Assembly (NCBI GenBank): GCA_016715115.1 | Contig: JADKBM010000016.1 | Location: 1,426,001-1,490,000, forward strand | Reading direction: 5' to 3' | Source of the DNA: Acidobacteriota bacterium | GTDB taxonomy: Bacteria > Acidobacteriota > Blastocatellia > Pyrinomonadales > Pyrinomonadaceae | Length of the DNA: 64,000 bases | Shown: positions 26,466 to 35,551 of the stretch, piece after piece | Layout of the letters: every line of letters starts with the position of its first letter | Numbering within the stretch: the stretch's first letter is position 1 | The notes under the pieces: model-generated | Databases searched by the model: none | Seen by the model: only the letters and a program-made list of their open reading frames with translations | Told to the model about the DNA's origin: nothing | Position numbers and translations under genes: made by a program

Positions 26466-26770
26466 CATCAGCTTTCTTCTATCAACCATTCCGAGTTTGG
26501 GGGACCGTTTCCGGAATAGCTGAAAGTGGATAATTGAAAGTTGTGGAACCCGTAACGATTAACTCGCATCTATCAACTGTTCCGGAAAGGGGAACTTTTT
26601 CCGGAATAGTTGAAAGTGGATAATTGAAAGCTGAAAGTTGCGGAACCAATCAACTCACAGCTATCAACTATTCCGGAAATGGAGACTGTTTGGCGAATAG
26701 CTGAAAGTTGCGGAACCAATCAACTTTTAACTCTCAGCTATCAACTATTCCGAACGGAAAAACCTGAAAG
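26466..26770. repeat. Four-copy hairpin repeat array
   Basis: TATCAAC-NN-TTCCG cores start near 26480, 26571, 26662 and 26739. Each is followed by a loop and the complementary GGAATAGTTGAAAG (or close variant). Arms such as CAACTGTTCCGGAAA and TTTCCGGAATAGTTG pair almost perfectly. The interspersed GGATAATTGAAAGCTGAAAG matches, in reverse orientation, the 110-bp repeat at 51.6 kb. The array fills the spacer between the SLC13 gene and the glycosyltransferase. Confidence 0.8.
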
Positions 26771-26785
26771 TTCGCAAATTTGAGT

Positions 26786-27478
26786 ATGCACGTGTCAGTA
26801 ATCATTCCGACATTTAACGAGGAACTCACGATCCGCAAGACTCTAGACGCGGTTACGCGGCTCGTGAATGTCGATGAGATCATCATCGTCGACGGCGGAA
26901 GTTCCGATGAAACGGTCGCGATCATCGAACAGGCAACGCCGTCAAAACCGTTGAAACTGATCAACCTCGGGATCGCGAATCGCGGCTTGCAAATGCACGA
27001 AGGCACCAAACACGCGGCGCACGAGATCTACTGGTTCCTACACGCAGACACGCGTCCGGTTCAAGGCTCCGCGCGGATGATAAAGCAGCGTCTCCGCTAC
27101 GATGAGATCGTCGGCGGAAGTTTCGCGATCATCTTCGACGGCGGCAGCCGCTGGGCAAAGTTCTTGACGTGGCTTTATCCGCATCTGCGATCGATCGGAC
27201 TCGTTTACGGCGACTCGGCGATGTTCGTGAGGCGTTCGACTTACGAAGAGGTTGGCGGATTTCGCGACTATCCGCTTTTCGAGGATGTCGATCTTTACAA
27301 GCGCCTGCGCAAAAAGGGAACGTTCGATTTCATCCCCCTTCCGGCGACGACCTCGTCGCGCCGTTTTCAGAACGACTCGTTCATTTGGACGTTTTCGAAG
27401 TGGTCGCTTTTTCAGGGACTCTACTGGATCGGCGTGCCGACTCGCGTTTTGGCGAAACGTTATAAAGCGATACGATAG
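26786..27478 (+). CDS. Family 2 glycosyltransferase (TIGR04283-like)
   Basis: The protein has 230 residues from ATG 26786; a TTG six bases earlier is weaker. The GT-A fold signature is clear: VSVIIPTFNEELTIRKTLDA, then IIVDGGSSDET, then WFLHADTRPV as the metal-binding HAD motif, and GGFRDYPLFEDVDLYKRLR for the acceptor side. C-terminal RRFQNDSFIWTFSKWSLFQG ends in an amphipathic or membrane-associated helix. The compact length and HAD/DGGSSD pattern fit the TIGR04283 subgroup. The donor and acceptor are unknown. The fluoride channel gene starts 7 bp after its stop, so they are probably co-transcribed. Confidence 0.87.
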   Translation: MHVSVIIPTFNEELTIRKTLDAVTRLVNVDEIIIVDGGSSDETVAIIEQATPSKPLKLINLGIANRGLQMHEGTKHAAHEIYWFLHADTRPVQGSARMIKQRLRYDEIVGGSFAIIFDGGSRWAKFLTWLYPHLRSIGLVYGDSAMFVRRSTYEEVGGFRDYPLFEDVDLYKRLRKKGTFDFIPLPATTSSRRFQNDSFIWTFSKWSLFQGLYWIGVPTRVLAKRYKAIR

Positions 27479-27485
27479 CCGGAAT

Positions 27486-27869
27486 ATGGAAACTCTGACA
27501 AGAATCCTTTCAATCGCCGCCGGCGGAGCCCTCGGTTCGGTGGCGCGCTATCTGATCAACGTCTCGCCGCTTCATCGGCTTTTCGACAAGTTCCCGTTTC
27601 CGACTTTTTTCATCAACGTCACGGGCTCGTTCGCGATCGGATTTCTGCTTATTCTTTTCACAGACAAACTCCAGGTCAGCGACAACTTCCGCTTCGCGGT
27701 TATGGTCGGATTTCTCGGCGCGTTCACGACGTTCTCGACATTCGAACTCGAGATCTGGGGGCTGGTCAAGGAAAACCAGTTCTTGACCGCATTCCTTTAC
27801 CTGTTCCTCAGCGTCGCCCTCGGATTCGCCGGAGTCATTGCCGGCGCCAGTCTGGCACGAAAATTCTGA
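27486..27869 (+). CDS. crcB: Fluoride ion channel FluC/CrcB
   Basis: The protein has 127 residues and four predicted membrane helices. Diagnostic motifs are GGALGSVARYLI, FFINVTGSFAIGF and GFLGAFTTFSTFELE, whose TTFSTF segment lines the fluoride pore. It works as a dual-topology dimer exporting fluoride from the cytoplasm. It is 7 bp downstream of the glycosyltransferase stop, and no fluoride-riboswitch space exists between them. It converges with the Asp-box protein gene with only 7 bp between stops. Confidence 0.95.
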   Translation: METLTRILSIAAGGALGSVARYLINVSPLHRLFDKFPFPTFFINVTGSFAIGFLLILFTDKLQVSDNFRFAVMVGFLGAFTTFSTFELEIWGLVKENQFLTAFLYLFLSVALGFAGVIAGASLARKF

Positions 27870-27876
27870 TTCGAGA

Positions 27877-30800
27877 TCACTTCATTTCGACCGGCCTGCC
27901 GCTGACGACGATCGGGAGTCCGGCCTTTTGAAGAGCCTTGTTGATCTCGCTCGTGTCGTCGGTCAGAAACTTGTTGATCTCGGCGATCTTGCCCGGCGTT
28001 TCGTTCTTCAGGGCCTCAAAGTTCTCGCGCATCGCGGGCGTCGGTCCGGCATTTCCGCCGGCGATCGTAAAGTACATATTGTTGAGCCGATCCGCGAAAC
28101 GCGCGCCGCCGCGAGGCCCTTCGTCCTGATCGGTGGCCAGGCCGCGCAAAACTTCAGTGAGCCGCTTTTTGTACGCTTCGAGCGCCTTGGCAGCCTCGGC
28201 CGGCACCTCGCCGAGCCGGTCTTTTCCGACCGTTTCGATCTGCGTTACCTGTTGGCGAATGCTGTCGAGAGCACGCAAACCGTCGTTGACGGGCGACGCC
28301 AGATCACGAAGTTTCATCGCGAGTTCGAGCTGTTGCGCCAACTCGGCGGGCGTGACCTGCACCGTCGGATCGACGCGTACCTCAACCTGTTTCTCCATCT
28401 TTTTGTCACCGACCGTCATCCGCAATGTGTAAGTTCCGGGCAAAACCTGCGGTCCGCGCGGCACGAAACCGAATTCAAGCTGTTCCGGCGTCGGTGGACG
28501 CCGCTGGCGGGCGCCTTCGTAATTGAGGCCCCAAGTCGCGCGATTCAAGCCTTTTTCACGCGGAAAGCCCTTGATCTCGACGACCAGATTTCCCGACCCG
28601 TCGAGAACTTCCATCTTGACCGGCGTCTTCGGATCCGGCTTTTCCTTCAAATAATACGTGATGTAGGCTCCTTGGGGCGGATTCTGGCCCCGGAAGATCT
28701 TGTCGCCAACTCCGTACCGCGTCATTCGGGTCGCATATCGATACGCAAGGCGAATGTCGAAGAGCGTCGCCGGCGAATCGAGCACTTGCTGGTTGAGCTG
28801 CTGGATCGGGGTCGCATCGTCGAAGACATAGAGGCTACGGCCGTGGGTCGCGAGGATGAGATCATTGTCGCGCGGATGGACGAGCACATCGTGAACGGCG
28901 ACGCGCGGCAGATTCTTCATATTCAGTTCGATCCAGTTCGTCCCGCCGTCGTAACTCGCGTAGAGCCCGAGTTCCGTCCCGGCGTAAAGCAGATTCGGAT
29001 TGCGCCGGTCTTCGGTGACGACGTGAACATAAGCGTTTGACGGCAGATTTCCCGAAATACTGGTGAAGGACTTTCCGCCGTCGGTCGTCTTGAAGATATA
29101 GGGCTTATAGTCGTCGAGCTTATGACGGTCGAAGGCGACATAGCCCGTTGAAGCGTTCGTCCGCGACGGTTCGACGTGCGAAACCGGCGAATCAGCCGGC
29201 AGATTCTGGAAGTTCTTCGCGAGATTCGTCCAGTTTTTGCCACCGTCGGAGGTGACCTGCACGTTTCCGTCGTCCGACCCGGCCCAGATCAGATTCGCCT
29301 GGATCGGTGATTCGGCGAGACTGATGATCGTGCAGTAATACTCCGCCGAAGTGTTTTCGGGAAACAACGGGCCGCCCGCGTCTTTGAGCCGGTCCGGATT
29401 GTTGGTCGTCAGATCGGGACTGATCTGCGTCCAGCTCTTGCCGAAATCCGTCGACCTGAAGACCGCATTGCCGGCAATGTAGACAGTGTTCTTGTCGTGC
29501 GGCGAAAGGATCAGCGGCGCGTTCCAATTGAATCGGAACTTGTTGTTTTCGGCCGCTCCGCCCGGGCCTATGTATGGCACAACCGATTGCTGCTCGCGGT
29601 TCTTCATATCCGTTCGGACCACGCTCCCGCCTTGGGATTCGGTCAGAAACAGATCCGGATTGTCGGGATGCGCGATCGCGAAGAATCCGTCGCCGAAACT
29701 GATCATCCGCCAGTCGTCGTTCATTATTCCGACCGGTTCGCGGTTGCGGCTCGGTCCGACCCAGGTTCCGTTGTCCTGCAAGCCGCCGGACAAGTTATAG
29801 AACGGCAACGCGTTGTCGGCAAAGACCTGGTAGAACTGGCCGGTCGCAAAATTGTTGACGTATTCCCACGAAACACCGTCGTACGTCACCGCAACGCCGC
29901 CGTCCTGCCCCTGCCACATCCGTTTCGGATTTGCCGGATCGATCCACAACGCGTGGAAGTCGATGTGCGTTGTCGGCGAAATTCGCTGAAAATTGCGGCC
30001 ACCGTCGAGCGACTGATACATATTCGTCGCGACGGCGTAGACCTTGTCCGCGTTGGTCGGATCGACCTTCACCGTGGTGTAGTAGAACCCGCGGCCGACA
30101 AGCTGCTGTTGACGATTGATCAATCGAAACGTCTCGCCTTTGTCGTCCGACCGATAGACCGTGCCTTCTTTTGCTTCGAGGATCGCGTAGACGACGTCGC
30201 CATTGCTCGGCGCGACGGCAAGTCCGATACGGCCGATCGCTTTGGGCAACCCGTTGCTAAGTTTGTTCCAGGTGCGGCCGCCGTCGAGTGATCGAAAAAC
30301 GCCGCCTTTGTCGCCGCCGCTCGTGAACGTCCACGGTTTGCGCTCGAAGCGCCACATTCCGGCGTAGAGAACGTTGGGATTGTTCGGGTCGATGTCGAGG
30401 TCCGACGCGCCATGCTCGGTGTCGATGTATAGTGTCTTGGTCCAGGACTTGCCACCGTCGGTCGTCATAAAAACGCCGCGCTCGTCATTCTTTCCGAACG
30501 CGTGACCGATCGCTGCGACGTAAACGATGTCTGGATTCTTCGGGTTCACGATAATCCGCGAGATCGTGTTCGTATCGCGCAAGCCCATATGTTTCCAGGT
30601 TTTTCCGCCATCGGTCGATTTGTAAACGCCGTCGCCGAAGGAAACCGAGTTGCGGACGTTCGACTCGCCGGTTCCGACCCATATGACATCCGGGTTCCCG
30701 GGCTCGAGCGCCATATCGCCGACCGAAATCGTAGTTTGCCGGTCGAAGATCGGCTTCCAGGTGATTCCGCCGTCGATGGTCTTAAAGATCCCGCCCGAAC

Positions 30801-31011
30801 CGGTTCCGACGTAAACAATGTTCGGATTTCCGGGAACACCCTCCACATCGGCGACGCGCCCGCCCATATTCGCCGGACCGATGCTTCGCCAAGATAGATT
30901 GGCGGTCGCGGACGACACCGACGGCTTATCGGTTTGCGCCGACGCGAATTGGACGAAAAATGCGAGTAGGAAAAGGAGCGCGAGTCCTTTCACGAAACTG
31001 ATTCTTTTCAT
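27877..31011 (-). CDS. Large secreted Asp-box (BNR/sortilin-like) propeller protein
   Basis: The protein has 1044 residues with a signal peptide (GLALLFLLAFFVQFASAQ) and GGGAG upstream. About ten Asp-box motifs of the form S/T-x-D-G-G-x-T-W are visible (KTIDGGITW, KSTDGGKTW, MTTDGGKSW, RSLDGGRTW, QSLDGGRNF, RSTDFGKSW, VTSDGGKNW, KTTDGGKSF, ASYDGGTNW). Together they suggest one or two large beta-propellers over residues 30-760. A C-terminal beta domain (PQVLPGTYTLRMTVGDKKME) and a helical tail follow. Acidobacterial homologues are commonly annotated as glycosyl hydrolase or VPS10-like. No catalytic residues can be identified here, so an enzymatic role is unproven. Confidence 0.9.
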   Translation of the reverse strand: MKRISFVKGLALLFLLAFFVQFASAQTDKPSVSSATANLSWRSIGPANMGGRVADVEGVPGNPNIVYVGTGSGGIFKTIDGGITWKPIFDRQTTISVGDMALEPGNPDVIWVGTGESNVRNSVSFGDGVYKSTDGGKTWKHMGLRDTNTISRIIVNPKNPDIVYVAAIGHAFGKNDERGVFMTTDGGKSWTKTLYIDTEHGASDLDIDPNNPNVLYAGMWRFERKPWTFTSGGDKGGVFRSLDGGRTWNKLSNGLPKAIGRIGLAVAPSNGDVVYAILEAKEGTVYRSDDKGETFRLINRQQQLVGRGFYYTTVKVDPTNADKVYAVATNMYQSLDGGRNFQRISPTTHIDFHALWIDPANPKRMWQGQDGGVAVTYDGVSWEYVNNFATGQFYQVFADNALPFYNLSGGLQDNGTWVGPSRNREPVGIMNDDWRMISFGDGFFAIAHPDNPDLFLTESQGGSVVRTDMKNREQQSVVPYIGPGGAAENNKFRFNWNAPLILSPHDKNTVYIAGNAVFRSTDFGKSWTQISPDLTTNNPDRLKDAGGPLFPENTSAEYYCTIISLAESPIQANLIWAGSDDGNVQVTSDGGKNWTNLAKNFQNLPADSPVSHVEPSRTNASTGYVAFDRHKLDDYKPYIFKTTDGGKSFTSISGNLPSNAYVHVVTEDRRNPNLLYAGTELGLYASYDGGTNWIELNMKNLPRVAVHDVLVHPRDNDLILATHGRSLYVFDDATPIQQLNQQVLDSPATLFDIRLAYRYATRMTRYGVGDKIFRGQNPPQGAYITYYLKEKPDPKTPVKMEVLDGSGNLVVEIKGFPREKGLNRATWGLNYEGARQRRPPTPEQLEFGFVPRGPQVLPGTYTLRMTVGDKKMEKQVEVRVDPTVQVTPAELAQQLELAMKLRDLASPVNDGLRALDSIRQQVTQIETVGKDRLGEVPAEAAKALEAYKKRLTEVLRGLATDQDEGPRGGARFADRLNNMYFTIAGGNAGPTPAMRENFEALKNETPGKIAEINKFLTDDTSEINKALQKAGLPIVVSGRPVEMK

Positions 31012-31142
31012 TATGTTTGTCTCCCGAATAGACGATAGATCCGAACAGGTATTTCTGACAATGATACGTCAAAATCCCGGTAATGTTTAAGGATGGTATT
31101 TGGCGATCGATCCGCGTCCGTTTTGCTCTTCAGCCGGAAAAT

Positions 31143-32294
31143 TCAGCGACTTGATTCCGAATTGATCCCCAATGCTGAACGAGCCCTGATGACCGTCGCG
31201 ACGGCTTCTTCAGACGTCTCTCCGAGCGCCGTCAAATGTCCCATCTTGCGTCCGACGCGCGGTTCGCTTTTGCCGTAAAGGTGGAGTTTGACGTTCGGAG
31301 ACCCGAGCGCCGCGGCCCAATTCGGTTCCCCGTTTTGCCAGACGTCGCCGAGAAGGTTTGCCATTGCCGCCGGACGATAGAAGTCGGTCGCGCCGAGCGG
31401 CAAACCGCAAACGGCGCGAAGTTGCTGTTCGAATTGTGAAGTGACGCACGCGTCGAACGTCAAATGGCCCGAGTTGTGCGGACGCGGCGCGAGTTCGTTG
31501 ATGAGCAATCGGCCGTCTGCGGTCAAAAAGAACTCAACGCAAAGCGTGCCGACGTAAGAAAGCACTTCGGCGACGCTCGCCGCGATTTCGACCGCTTCAA
31601 AAAAAACAGCTTCGGACACCAAGGCCGGTGCGAACGAAACATCCAGGATATGATTGCGATGCGCGTTTTCGATTACGCCGTAGTGCTTGAAATCGCCGTC
31701 GCCGGCACGCGCGCAGACGACGGAAACTTCCTTTTCGAATTCGATGAATGCTTCAAGAACCGCTTCGGCGCCGGCGAGGTCCGCGAACGCGGATTCGGCC
31801 TCGCCGACCGTTTTGATCAATCGCTGGCCCTTGCCGTCGTATCCGAACCCGGCCGTTTTCAAAACGCAAGGTGTGCCGATATCCGCGACGCCGCGCGTCA
31901 GATCGTCAAAAGTCCTGATGTGACGGTATGGCGCGACCGGAAATCCGTTGCCGGCGAGAAAGTTCTTTTCGCGAAGCCGGTTTTGGGTAATGTGAAGAAC
32001 CTCGCCGCGCGGGTGAACCTCGACGAACTCGGCCGCGGTTTCAACCGTTTTTGACGGCACGTTCTCAAACTCGAACGTCACGACATCGACGCCCCGGGCA
32101 AATCTTCGAACCGCCTCGAGATCGTCGTAATCAGCCTCAACCTCAAAGTCGGCAACCTGGCCGGTCGGCGTGTCGTTGGCGGGCGAGAACGTGTGGACGC
32201 GATACCCGAGTTTGCGCGCTTCAATGGCGAACATACGCCCCAATTGGCCGCTGCCGAAGACTCCGATCGTCGAATTTGGAAGGATGGTCTTCAC
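31143..32294 (-). CDS. purK: N5-carboxyaminoimidazole ribonucleotide synthase
   Basis: The start is GTG 32294 (VKTILPNSTIGVFGSGQLGR), giving 383 residues, the usual PurK length. The open frame upstream to 32465 is repeat-derived. The N-terminal GSGQLGRMFAIEARKLGYRV and the ATP-grasp signatures (PCVLKTAGFGYDGKGQ, EKEVSVVCARAGDGDF, GTLCVEFFLTADGRLLINEL, PRPHNSGHLTFDAC) are clear. With ATP and bicarbonate it carboxylates AIR to N5-CAIR, the substrate of PurE. The ribosome site is weak. The gene is not adjacent to purE. Confidence 0.94.
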   Translation of the reverse strand: MKTILPNSTIGVFGSGQLGRMFAIEARKLGYRVHTFSPANDTPTGQVADFEVEADYDDLEAVRRFARGVDVVTFEFENVPSKTVETAAEFVEVHPRGEVLHITQNRLREKNFLAGNGFPVAPYRHIRTFDDLTRGVADIGTPCVLKTAGFGYDGKGQRLIKTVGEAESAFADLAGAEAVLEAFIEFEKEVSVVCARAGDGDFKHYGVIENAHRNHILDVSFAPALVSEAVFFEAVEIAASVAEVLSYVGTLCVEFFLTADGRLLINELAPRPHNSGHLTFDACVTSQFEQQLRAVCGLPLGATDFYRPAAMANLLGDVWQNGEPNWAAALGSPNVKLHLYGKSEPRVGRKMGHLTALGETSEEAVATVIRARSALGINSESSR

Positions 32295-32348
32295 GGACAA
32301 ATCATAACCAAACCTATGCGTTGATGGCGAATTGTTAATCGTTAATTG

Positions 32349-32389
32349 TTTGGAGTTTCGCGCGGGCCGCCTGAAAGCGGAACTCCAAA
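32349..32389. repeat. Degenerate copy of the GGAGTTCCGCC palindromic element
   Basis: TTTGGAGTT and AACTCCAAA arms flank CCGCCTGAAAGCGG, a one-base variant of the recurring palindrome. Direct copies of CGGAACTCCAA and CGGGACTCCGAA follow. It sits between purK and the flavoprotein gene. Confidence 0.7.
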
Positions 32390-32431
32390 CTCGGAACTCC
32401 AAGCCCGGGACTCCGAACACGGGACTGAAAG

Positions 32432-33871
32432 CTAACGCCAGATCTTCAGATAGCGCGCGAGCCATTTGCGGACGAACGGCGACTGCAGGGTCTCGATCGT
32501 CTCTTCTGTTCCCAATGCCTGCGTGATCTTCGAAAGCGTCGGGTAAATATGGATCGCCTTGTTCAGATCCCCGAGCGAAAGACCGTGCCGCATCGCGAGG
32601 ACGAATTCGTGGATCAGCTCGCCGGCGCGAAGTCCGACGATATGGGCGCCGACGATTCTTTTGCCCTTCAAAATGACTTTCGCGAATCCTTCGATCGCGC
32701 CTTCGGCGTGGGCGCGGTCATTATCGTCGAACGAAACGCGGATCACCTTCACGTCGCCGTGCGCGGCGCGGGCTTCGGATTCCGTAAGTCCGACGCGCGC
32801 CACTTCGGGTTCGGTGAACGTTGCCCAAGGGATGACTCGGAAGTCGGTCTTTTTCGTGAACGGGAAAAACAGGAACGCGTTCTGCAGGACGATCTGCGCT
32901 TCATAGTCGGCAGTGTGCGTGAATTGAAAATGACCGGTGACGTCGCCGGCGGCAAAAATATGTTTCGCGGAAGTTCGAAGATACTCGTCTGTTTCGATCC
33001 GCTGTTGGGAATGCTTTACGCCCGCTTTTTCGAGGTCGAGTCCGTCAACATTTGCCCGGCGGCCGAGCGCCGCGAGGATCTCGTCGCAAACGATCTCGGT
33101 CCCGTCGTCCAGAATTATCGTTTTCGCCCCTTCCGACTCGACGCGAACGGCTTTGCGCGCGGTCAGGATCTCGACGCCTTCGCGGCGAAGATGCGCCTCC
33201 ATAAACCGTGAGACTTCCTCGTCTTCCTTGATCAGGATCCGGTCAGCCATCTCGATCAGCGTCACGCGTGAGCCGAAACGGGCGAACGCCTGCCCGAGTT
33301 CGACGCCGATCGCGCCGGCGCCGAGGACGACGAGGCGATCGGGCAGCGTCCCGAGATGAAACACTTCGTCGTTTGTGATGAAGCCGGCCTCATCCAAACC
33401 CTCGAGCGGCGGAACGAACGATCGAGAGCCAGTAGAAATGCAGAATCGTTTTGCTTTCAGAACGCGCGATTCCCCACTTTTCAGTTGGATCTCGATCTCG
33501 TGCGGGTTCAAAAAACGCGGCGTCCCGAAGATAACCTCGACGCCCATCGCCTCGAACCGTTCGGGAGAATCGTGCGGTTCGATGGCCTTGATCACGTTCC
33601 GGACGCGCTCCGTCACAGACGCGAATGAACCGTTCGCAAATCCGAGATCACCGATCCGAAATCCAAATTCGGCCGCGCGTTTCGTATCCGACGCAAACTT
33701 TGCCGAACGGATCAAACTCTTCGACGGCACGCAGCCGGTGTAGAGGCAGTCGCCGCCGAGGAGATTTTTTTCGATGAGTGCGACGCGTGCCCCCAACAGT
33801 CCCGCGCCACCTGCGGCAACGAGGCCGGCAGAACCGCCGCCAATCACGATAAGATCATATTTTTCGGACAT
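32432..33871 (-). CDS. Mercuric-reductase-like pyridine nucleotide-disulfide oxidoreductase
   Basis: The protein has 479 residues. FAD-binding IVIGGGSAGLVAAGGAGLLG is followed by the redox disulfide GGDCLYTGCVPSK. The NAD(P)H fold VVLGAGAIGVELGQAFARFG and second FAD motif HIFAAGDVTGHFQF are complete. The C-terminal interface reads AIHIYPTLSKI; lipoamide dehydrogenases have HPT here, so the catalytic base His appears replaced by Tyr. No N-terminal metal-binding GMTCxxC domain is present. It is therefore a member of the mercuric reductase-like group, probably reducing an unidentified small molecule or metal ion, rather than a lipoamide dehydrogenase. Confidence 0.88.
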   Translation of the reverse strand: MSEKYDLIVIGGGSAGLVAAGGAGLLGARVALIEKNLLGGDCLYTGCVPSKSLIRSAKFASDTKRAAEFGFRIGDLGFANGSFASVTERVRNVIKAIEPHDSPERFEAMGVEVIFGTPRFLNPHEIEIQLKSGESRVLKAKRFCISTGSRSFVPPLEGLDEAGFITNDEVFHLGTLPDRLVVLGAGAIGVELGQAFARFGSRVTLIEMADRILIKEDEEVSRFMEAHLRREGVEILTARKAVRVESEGAKTIILDDGTEIVCDEILAALGRRANVDGLDLEKAGVKHSQQRIETDEYLRTSAKHIFAAGDVTGHFQFTHTADYEAQIVLQNAFLFFPFTKKTDFRVIPWATFTEPEVARVGLTESEARAAHGDVKVIRVSFDDNDRAHAEGAIEGFAKVILKGKRIVGAHIVGLRAGELIHEFVLAMRHGLSLGDLNKAIHIYPTLSKITQALGTEETIETLQSPFVRKWLARYLKIWR

Positions 33872-34071
33872 TCACTTTGAACTTTGAACTTGGAACTTTG
33901 AACTTGGGTTTTTGAACTTGGAACTTTGATTCTGCATTTTCAACGGTCAGCGACCGAAGATCCAAGATCAAAAATCCAAGATCAGTGAGCCGACATCATC
34001 GCGCCGAAGACCAGCGGAGCTTCCATTTTTGTATTTGTATGTTCGGCAGTTACAATTTATTCCAAAATCGG

Positions 34072-34077
34072 TAAAAT
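34072..34077 (+). promoter_or_regulatory. Probable -10 box for the YceI gene
   Basis: TAAAAT lies 31 bp before ATG 34109, with GTTACA at 17-bp spacing upstream (34049-34054). The -35 is weak. Confidence 0.4.
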
Positions 34078-34108
34078 GAAAAGAAATTTAGTTTAATAGG
34101 AGAGCAAG

Positions 34109-34783
34109 ATGAAAAATAAGTTGTTTTTTTCCGCGGCGATCGCGACGATCTTCGCGGTCAGCCTGGTTATCGGTTTTCAGTCGAGCGCGAAGAATCTGAG
34201 TTTTGAAGAGAACTTCTTTGCCGGCGGTGAAAAGAAGGAAATGGGCGACACCGGCGCGTATAGCTTTGACAAGGCGCATAGCTCGATCGGTTTTCGCGTC
34301 CGGCATATGGGGCTCGTAGACGTTCCGGGATATTTTCGGGATTTCGACGGAACGATCAATTACGACGCCAAGGACGTCACGAAATCGACCGTTGAATTTA
34401 CGGCTAAGATGACCAGCGTCGACACCGGCGTCGCCGGCCGCGACAAACACCTGCGCTCGGCCGACTTTTTCGAGGTTGAAAAGTATGCCGATATGACGTT
34501 CAAAAGCACGAGCGTGACGAAAAAAGGAAAAGTTCTGACGCTCAACGGCGAACTGACGATGAAAGGCGTCAAGAAAGCGGTCTCTTTCCCCTTCAATATC
34601 ACCGGTTTCGTAAAAGACCAACGTGGAACGATGAAGATGGGCGTGACGGCCGAGACGGTCATCAACCGACGCGATTTCGGCGTCAACTATGGTGGAAATA
34701 TGCCGAACGGCGTCGCGATGTTGTCGGACAACATCACCGTCGTTCTCCAGATCGAAGGCAATCTGCCGCCGGCAAAGAAGTAG
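34109..34783 (+). CDS. Secreted YceI-family protein
   Basis: The protein has 224 residues, with AGGAGAGCAAG just upstream. A signal or anchor segment (LFFSAAIATIFAVSLVIGF) precedes a lipocalin-like YceI barrel. The family pattern is readable: YSFDKAHSSIGFRVRHMGLV, TAKMTSVDTGVAGRDKHLRS, FFEVEKYADMTFKSTSV, ELTMKGVKKAVSFPFN and INRRDFGVNYGG. YceI barrels bind isoprenoid-type lipids in the periplasm; the ligand here is unknown. It stands alone, followed by nearly 800 bp of repeats. Confidence 0.93.
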   Translation: MKNKLFFSAAIATIFAVSLVIGFQSSAKNLSFEENFFAGGEKKEMGDTGAYSFDKAHSSIGFRVRHMGLVDVPGYFRDFDGTINYDAKDVTKSTVEFTAKMTSVDTGVAGRDKHLRSADFFEVEKYADMTFKSTSVTKKGKVLTLNGELTMKGVKKAVSFPFNITGFVKDQRGTMKMGVTAETVINRRDFGVNYGGNMPNGVAMLSDNITVVLQIEGNLPPAKK

Positions 34784-35551
34784 TCGGGGAATTGGGATTT
34801 GGGATTTGGGAGCTTTGAAAAACCGACATGAAGGCAGCAAATCGCGTTTCCTCCACGGATGAACACAGATTGGCTGGATGGAGCGGATTTGTTTCAATCG
34901 ATAGAGAAACGCTGGTTTCGAACTATCCTCTTGCATCCGATCTATCTGTGTCCATCTGTGTCAGAAACGGCGTCGGAACCGCCGTTAAGTAGGTTTTTCA
35001 AAGCTCCCGATTTGGGATTTGGGAGATTTGAAAAACGCGCGGATTTTTGCCCCATCGAACCCGGACGTCGACGCTGATCTATTTGCCGTCCTTGCGGCTT
35101 GCCGCCCGGATGTGCGGAAAGGCTCGGCCTTTCCGTTGAACCCTACAGCAATCCTGCGGCTGTGCCGCAAAGAGGCAATTGGCGGCACAGCCGCGTTGAC
35201 AGTTTAGCCCGTCCCATCCGGGCGGCAAAGCCGCCTTAAGTGGCGTGAAAACAGGGAATGGGGATTTGCGATTGTCGATCCTATGCCGGATGTGCGGAAT
35301 CTGCGCGTATCTCACGCCGAGTCCGTGAAGTTCGCAAGGAAACGATTAGGCGTTATTGGTATTTGACCTCTGCAAGACGCTCTTTTTCGCAGATATTGTC
35401 TGATCGGAAGCATCTACTTGATCTTATCCCTGTTCGTCTGTGGGTAGACAAGGCGACGGTTTTTCAACTCTCCCGATTCCAAATCACAAATCCGCAATCC
35501 CAAGTCCCAAATCCCATTGGGAATTGGGATTTGGAACGCCCCGGTTTTGGT
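34784..35551. repeat. 768-bp gene-free spacer made of nested inverted repeats
   Basis: Three elements are visible. (1) GGGAGCTTTGAAAAACC (34808-34824) and its perfect complement (34992-35008) enclose a segment whose ends carry AACACAGAT and ATCTGTG, also inverted. (2) GCGGCTTGCCGCCCGGATG (35094-35112) pairs with 35215-35234; inside are GGAAAGGCTCGGCCTTTCC and GCGGCTGTGCCGC-type palindromes. (3) TCCCAAATCCCATTGGGA with neighbouring heptamer tracts near 35465-35535. No gene was found. Confidence 0.75.

Noticed and set aside
27479..27485. Fluoride riboswitch before crcB
   Set aside because: Only 7 bp separate crcB from the upstream stop, so there is no room for the aptamer.
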